Positions 6,353 through 8,218 of a stretch of 8,218 nucleotides of DNA are shown piece after piece (within the stretch, counting starts at the first letter, position 1; each line of letters starts with the position of its first letter). The stretch is from Candidatus Iainarchaeum sp. (GTDB lineage Archaea > Micrarchaeota > Micrarchaeia > Anstonellales > Bilamarchaeaceae), in NCBI GenBank assembly GCA_028714395.1, contig JAQTMJ010000025.1:1-8218 (forward strand), given 5' to 3'. The position numbers were made by a program, and so were the translations under genes. A model generated the notes under the pieces. It worked only from the letters and a program-made list of their open reading frames with translations, ran no database searches and had not been told where the DNA came from.

Positions 6353-6469
6353 TTAAAGTATAAATCCAACCAAGCACGGTTTACCAAGAGCTGTGCTAAT
6401 TTTATTCCACGACGAAGGGAAACGCAATGGTAGTGTTTGGTTTGGTTCTTTGGAACCAGAGATGATAGG
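6353..6469 (+). promoter_or_regulatory. Promoter and structured leader of the ribosomal cluster
   Basis: A TATA-like stretch, TTAAAGTATAAAT, lies at 6353-6365, and a weaker one, ATTTTATT, near 6399-6406. Two possible leader hairpins follow. One pairs GCACGG (6374-6379) with CTGTGC (6391-6396). The other pairs TGGTTC (6443-6448) with GAACCA (6453-6458) around a four-base loop and can extend outward by two pairs. A 12-codon reading frame (ATG at 6427, TGA at 6463-6465) has GGGA six bases upstream and ends four bases before the S19e start. Ribosomal operons are often autoregulated through leaders, but nothing here identifies a known element. Confidence 0.35.
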
Positions 6470-6895
6470 ATGGCAAGTGCATTGGATGTGGATGTGAACA
6501 AGCTCATGGCGAGCGTCGCAGCTAAGCTGAAGGAATCGGGAATTGTTGCCCCGAAGTTCGTGGGCATCGTGAAGACCGGGGCGCACAACGAAAGGCCCCC
6601 GGAGCAGCCGGATTTCTTCTACCTGAGGTGCGCCTCGCTGATGAGGCAGGCCTACGTGAGGAACATCGTGGGCGTGCGCAAGCTCAGGGACCATTACGGC
6701 TCTGTGAAGAACAGGGGCGTGAGGCCCGAGAGGCACGTGAAGGCCGGCGGCTCCACCATCAGGAAAGGTTTCCAGGCCCTGGAAAAAGCGGGGTTCATGG
6801 AAAAGGTGGAGAAAGGAATCAAGAAGGGCCGGAAGCTCACGGCCAAAGGGAGAAAGCTTCTCGATAGCTGCGCAAAGGAAGTGAAGAAAGGTTGA
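6470..6895 (+). CDS. rps19e: Small-subunit ribosomal protein eS19 (S19e)
   Basis: eS19 is a small-subunit protein shared by archaea and eukaryotes; it sits in the head of the subunit and is needed for its maturation. The 141-residue protein shows the family signatures in order: VKTG (34-37) with ERPPEQPDFFYLR (41-53), ASLMRQ (55-60), GVRKLRDHYG (68-77), NRGVRPERH (81-89), the segment from GGSTIRK to LEKAGF (93-109), and GRKLTAKGRKLLD (120-132), which belongs to the winged-helix core. I chose the ATG at 6470; the longer frame from a TTG at 6437 runs through the leader hairpin and adds 11 residues unlike the family. It leads a tightly packed cluster, with six bases to the next start. Confidence 0.95.
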   Translation: MASALDVDVNKLMASVAAKLKESGIVAPKFVGIVKTGAHNERPPEQPDFFYLRCASLMRQAYVRNIVGVRKLRDHYGSVKNRGVRPERHVKAGGSTIRKGFQALEKAGFMEKVEKGIKKGRKLTAKGRKLLDSCAKEVKKG

Positions 6896-6901
6896 GGGCC
6901 G

Positions 6902-7192
6902 ATGGACGAGCTCGAGAATGCGAGAGCGAAAAGGCTCAAGGAGATGCAGGAGGCGCAGAAAGAGGACGAGCAGATAAGGGCTGCGATGCGCGCCATGCTG
7001 GACGAGAACGGATATAATAGGATGATGAATGTCAGGCTCGCGAGCCCGGAGCTCTATGCCCAGGCCGTGCAGGGATGCGCAAGCGTATATCAGCGGCTCG
7101 GAAGGAAGCTCGGGGAGCGGGAAATACTGCTCATATTGAAGCGCCTGAAGGGCGGGGAGCGGGAAACGAAAATAACGTTCGAAAGGAAATAG
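6902..7192 (+). CDS. PDCD5-like DNA-binding protein
   Basis: This is the archaeal homologue of eukaryotic programmed cell death protein 5 (TFAR19), a small helical protein described as DNA-binding in archaea; its true role is unsettled. The 96-residue protein begins with a charged helix (residues 1-25, rich in E, K and R). The family core follows: AMRAMLDENGYNRMMNVRLA (29-48), SPELYAQAV (49-57), and the C-terminal EILLILKRLKGGERETKITF (74-93). It is somewhat shorter at the N-terminus than the usual 110-120 residues. GAGG at 6895-6898, overlapping the S19e stop, serves as ribosome binding site. Its place directly between S19e and L39e is the standard archaeal arrangement and supports the call. 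Confidence 0.92.
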   Translation: MDELENARAKRLKEMQEAQKEDEQIRAAMRAMLDENGYNRMMNVRLASPELYAQAVQGCASVYQRLGRKLGEREILLILKRLKGGERETKITFERK

Positions 7193-7201
7193 GGTGTTGT
7201 G

Positions 7202-7363
7202 ATGACGAAAAAAACGCACGATAAGAGGAAGAGGCTGAGCAAGGCCACCAGGCAGAACAAGCGCCTGCCCATCTTCGTGGCCATACGGACCAAGAGGAAG
7301 GTGACCCAGAACTCCAAGCGGAGGTCCTGGAGGACGCACAAGCTCAAGTCGCATACGTGGTGA
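7202..7363 (+). CDS. rpl39e: Large-subunit ribosomal protein eL39 (L39e)
   Basis: eL39 is a tiny, very basic protein lying in the wall of the peptide exit tunnel of the large subunit. The frame encodes 53 residues starting MTKKTHDKRKRLSKATRQNK, followed by RLPIFVAIRTKRKV and the family signature NSKRRSWR (37-44). The usual family length is about 50. The ATG at 7202 has GGTG at 7193-7196, five bases upstream. A GTG directly before it at 7199 is a possible alternative. The short HTW C-terminal end is slightly longer than usual. The gene is easily missed by length cut-offs. It is followed after five bases by L31e. Confidence 0.95.
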   Translation: MTKKTHDKRKRLSKATRQNKRLPIFVAIRTKRKVTQNSKRRSWRTHKLKSHTW

Positions 7364-7368
7364 TTGCA

Positions 7369-7836
7369 ATGGCAGATGAAAAATTCTACACCATACCGCT
7401 CGGGGACGCCTTTGACTATGTCAGGACCAAGAGGGTGCGGAGGGCTGTAACCATGGTGAGGGCTTTTGTTTCAAGGCACTCCAAGGTGGACGGGGAGCAG
7501 GTGAGGCTCTCGGAGGCGCTCAACATGGCGCTCTGGAGGAATGGCATACAGAAGCCGCCGCGGAGGATTAGGATAAAGGTGGTGAAGGAGGGGGAGTTTG
7601 CAAGGGCTTACCTGCCAGAGGAGACGGTGAAGAAGCCTGAACCGAAGAAGGAGGAAGCCAAGGAAAAGGCCGAGGTAAAATCCGAGGAAAAAAAGTCCGA
7701 AGCAAAAAAGGAGGAGAAAAAAGCCGAGGCCAAGGCTGAGAAGGCCGGAACCACGACCAAGGCCGATGCCAATGTGAAGAGAGAGGCTCCGAGGCAGATT
7801 GGGAAGCAGGAGCCGGTCAAGAGCGAGGTCAGGTAA
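7369..7836 (+). CDS. rpl31e: Large-subunit ribosomal protein eL31 (L31e) with long charged tail
   Basis: eL31 sits near the exit of the peptide tunnel on the large subunit. Residues 1-86 are the normal family core: FYTIPLGDAF (6-15), RTKRVRRAVTMVRAFVSRH (19-37), VRLSEALNMALWRNGIQKPP (45-64) and RRIRIKVVKEGEFARAYLP (65-83). The usual archaeal protein ends about there. Here about 69 residues follow (87-155), almost entirely K, E and A with scattered S, P and T and no aromatic residues. It would be disordered or a charged single helix. The ATG at 7369 is preferred over the GTG at 7357 because GGTGAT at 7359-7364 gives ideal spacing. The stretch coding for the tail is strikingly purine-rich on the plus strand. 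Confidence 0.94.
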   Translation: MADEKFYTIPLGDAFDYVRTKRVRRAVTMVRAFVSRHSKVDGEQVRLSEALNMALWRNGIQKPPRRIRIKVVKEGEFARAYLPEETVKKPEPKKEEAKEKAEVKSEEKKSEAKKEEKKAEAKAEKAGTTTKADANVKREAPRQIGKQEPVKSEVR

Positions 7837-7839
7837 ATC

Positions 7840-8218
7840 ATGCTGCGCACGTCCTATTACGGCAACTCGTTCCTCGGGCTGTTTTTCAGGGCCAACGACA
7901 GCGTGCTCCTTGCGCCGGTGGATGCTCCGGACAAAGTGGTTGGGGCTATGGAAAGCGAGCTGAAAGTGAGGACTGTGCGGGCCTCCATGGCAAATTCAAA
8001 CCTGCTCGGGCTCTACACCGCGATGAACAATAATGGGGTCGTGGTGCCGAACGTGATAGAGGAAGGCGAGGCCAGGGCACTGAAGGAAGCCGGGCTCAAC
8101 GTGCTCGCCTCCCGTGAGCTGAACAACGCGCACGGGAACAACCTGTGCGTAAACGACAAAGGAGGATTGGTAAACCCGCACGTGGATTCTTCCGAGAGGA
8201 AGAAGATGGGGGAGGGGC
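7840..8218 (+). CDS. eif6: Translation initiation factor aIF6 (partial, 3' end outside window)
   Basis: aIF6 binds the large ribosomal subunit and stops it joining the small subunit until release; it also acts late in large-subunit assembly. The frame starts at the ATG at 7840, four bases after the L31e stop, with AGGT at 7831-7834 as ribosome binding site, and stays open for 126 codons to the window edge. Full family members have about 220-230 residues, so a little over half is present. Family features are GNSFLGLFF (8-16) at the N-terminus, the repeated pseudo-fivefold units with NSNLLGLYTAMNNNGVVVP, the segment LKEAGLNVL, and GNNLCVNDKGGLVNP near residues 97-111. In many archaea the next genes are L18a/LX, prefoldin alpha and ftsY, which may follow here. 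Confidence 0.93.
   Translation, partial: MLRTSYYGNSFLGLFFRANDSVLLAPVDAPDKVVGAMESELKVRTVRASMANSNLLGLYTAMNNNGVVVPNVIEEGEARALKEAGLNVLASRELNNAHGNNLCVNDKGGLVNPHVDSSERKKMGEG

Noticed and set aside
6437..6469. TTG start giving S19e 11 extra residues
   Set aside because: The extension translates the leader hairpin and does not resemble the S19e N-terminus.
6353..7369. A 338-codon open frame on the minus strand across the leader and four ribosomal-cluster genes
   Set aside because: It lies antisense to four well-supported genes; its protein is rich in P, H, L and R with no recognisable domain, as expected for a shadow of G/C-rich coding sequence.
7620..7745. Purine-rich tract as a possible triplex or repeat element
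   Set aside because: It is explained by the K/E codons (AAG, GAG, GAA) of the L31e tail, with the reading frame kept throughout.

Overview
The window comes from an archaeon. The right-hand block (S19e, PDCD5-like protein, L39e, L31e, aIF6) is a gene order seen widely in archaeal genomes, and every one of these families is archaeal/eukaryotic rather than bacterial. Shine-Dalgarno sites resemble GGTG(A), and TATA-like boxes lie upstream of several genes. A cysteine-rich lipoprotein and compact genes would suit a DPANN-type lineage (Micrarchaeota or Diapherotrites-like), but the lineage is only a guess.

Layout. 67-1143 (+) is a short, actinobacterial/archaeal-type inositol-3-phosphate synthase. 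1144-1266 is a 123-base gap holding four copies of a 9-bp element (TATCsGATA) as two mirror pairs, with a TATA-like box between the last two copies. 1267-2193 (+) is a Fic-family AMP-transferase with an N-terminal inhibitory motif and a C-terminal DNA-binding-like helix-turn-helix. After a short convergent gap come, on the minus strand, a rhomboid protease (2232-2822) and thioredoxin reductase (2815-3732), which overlap by 8 bp. Also on the minus strand, 3852-6257 encodes an 801-residue lipoprotein with about six degenerate beta-rich repeats and a disulfide-rich module that appears to be split by them. A 212-base divergent promoter region (6258-6469) leads to the plus-strand ribosomal cluster from 6470 to the right edge, where aIF6 is cut off. 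The 53-codon L39e gene lies between the PDCD5-like gene and L31e.

How the parts work together. The right block serves ribosome assembly and translation: S19e, L31e and L39e are ribosomal proteins and aIF6 is the 50S anti-association factor. The left block is a mixture of lipid-headgroup/osmolyte supply (inositol phosphate), a probably self-regulating Fic enzyme, thiol redox (thioredoxin reductase), membrane proteolysis (rhomboid) and a cell-surface protein. The most interesting points are the operator-like array before the fic gene, the split cysteine module and repeat architecture of the lipoprotein, and a long charged tail on L31e. No tRNA, rRNA, CRISPR array or insertion sequence is visible, and no gene-free stretch exceeds 300 bases.
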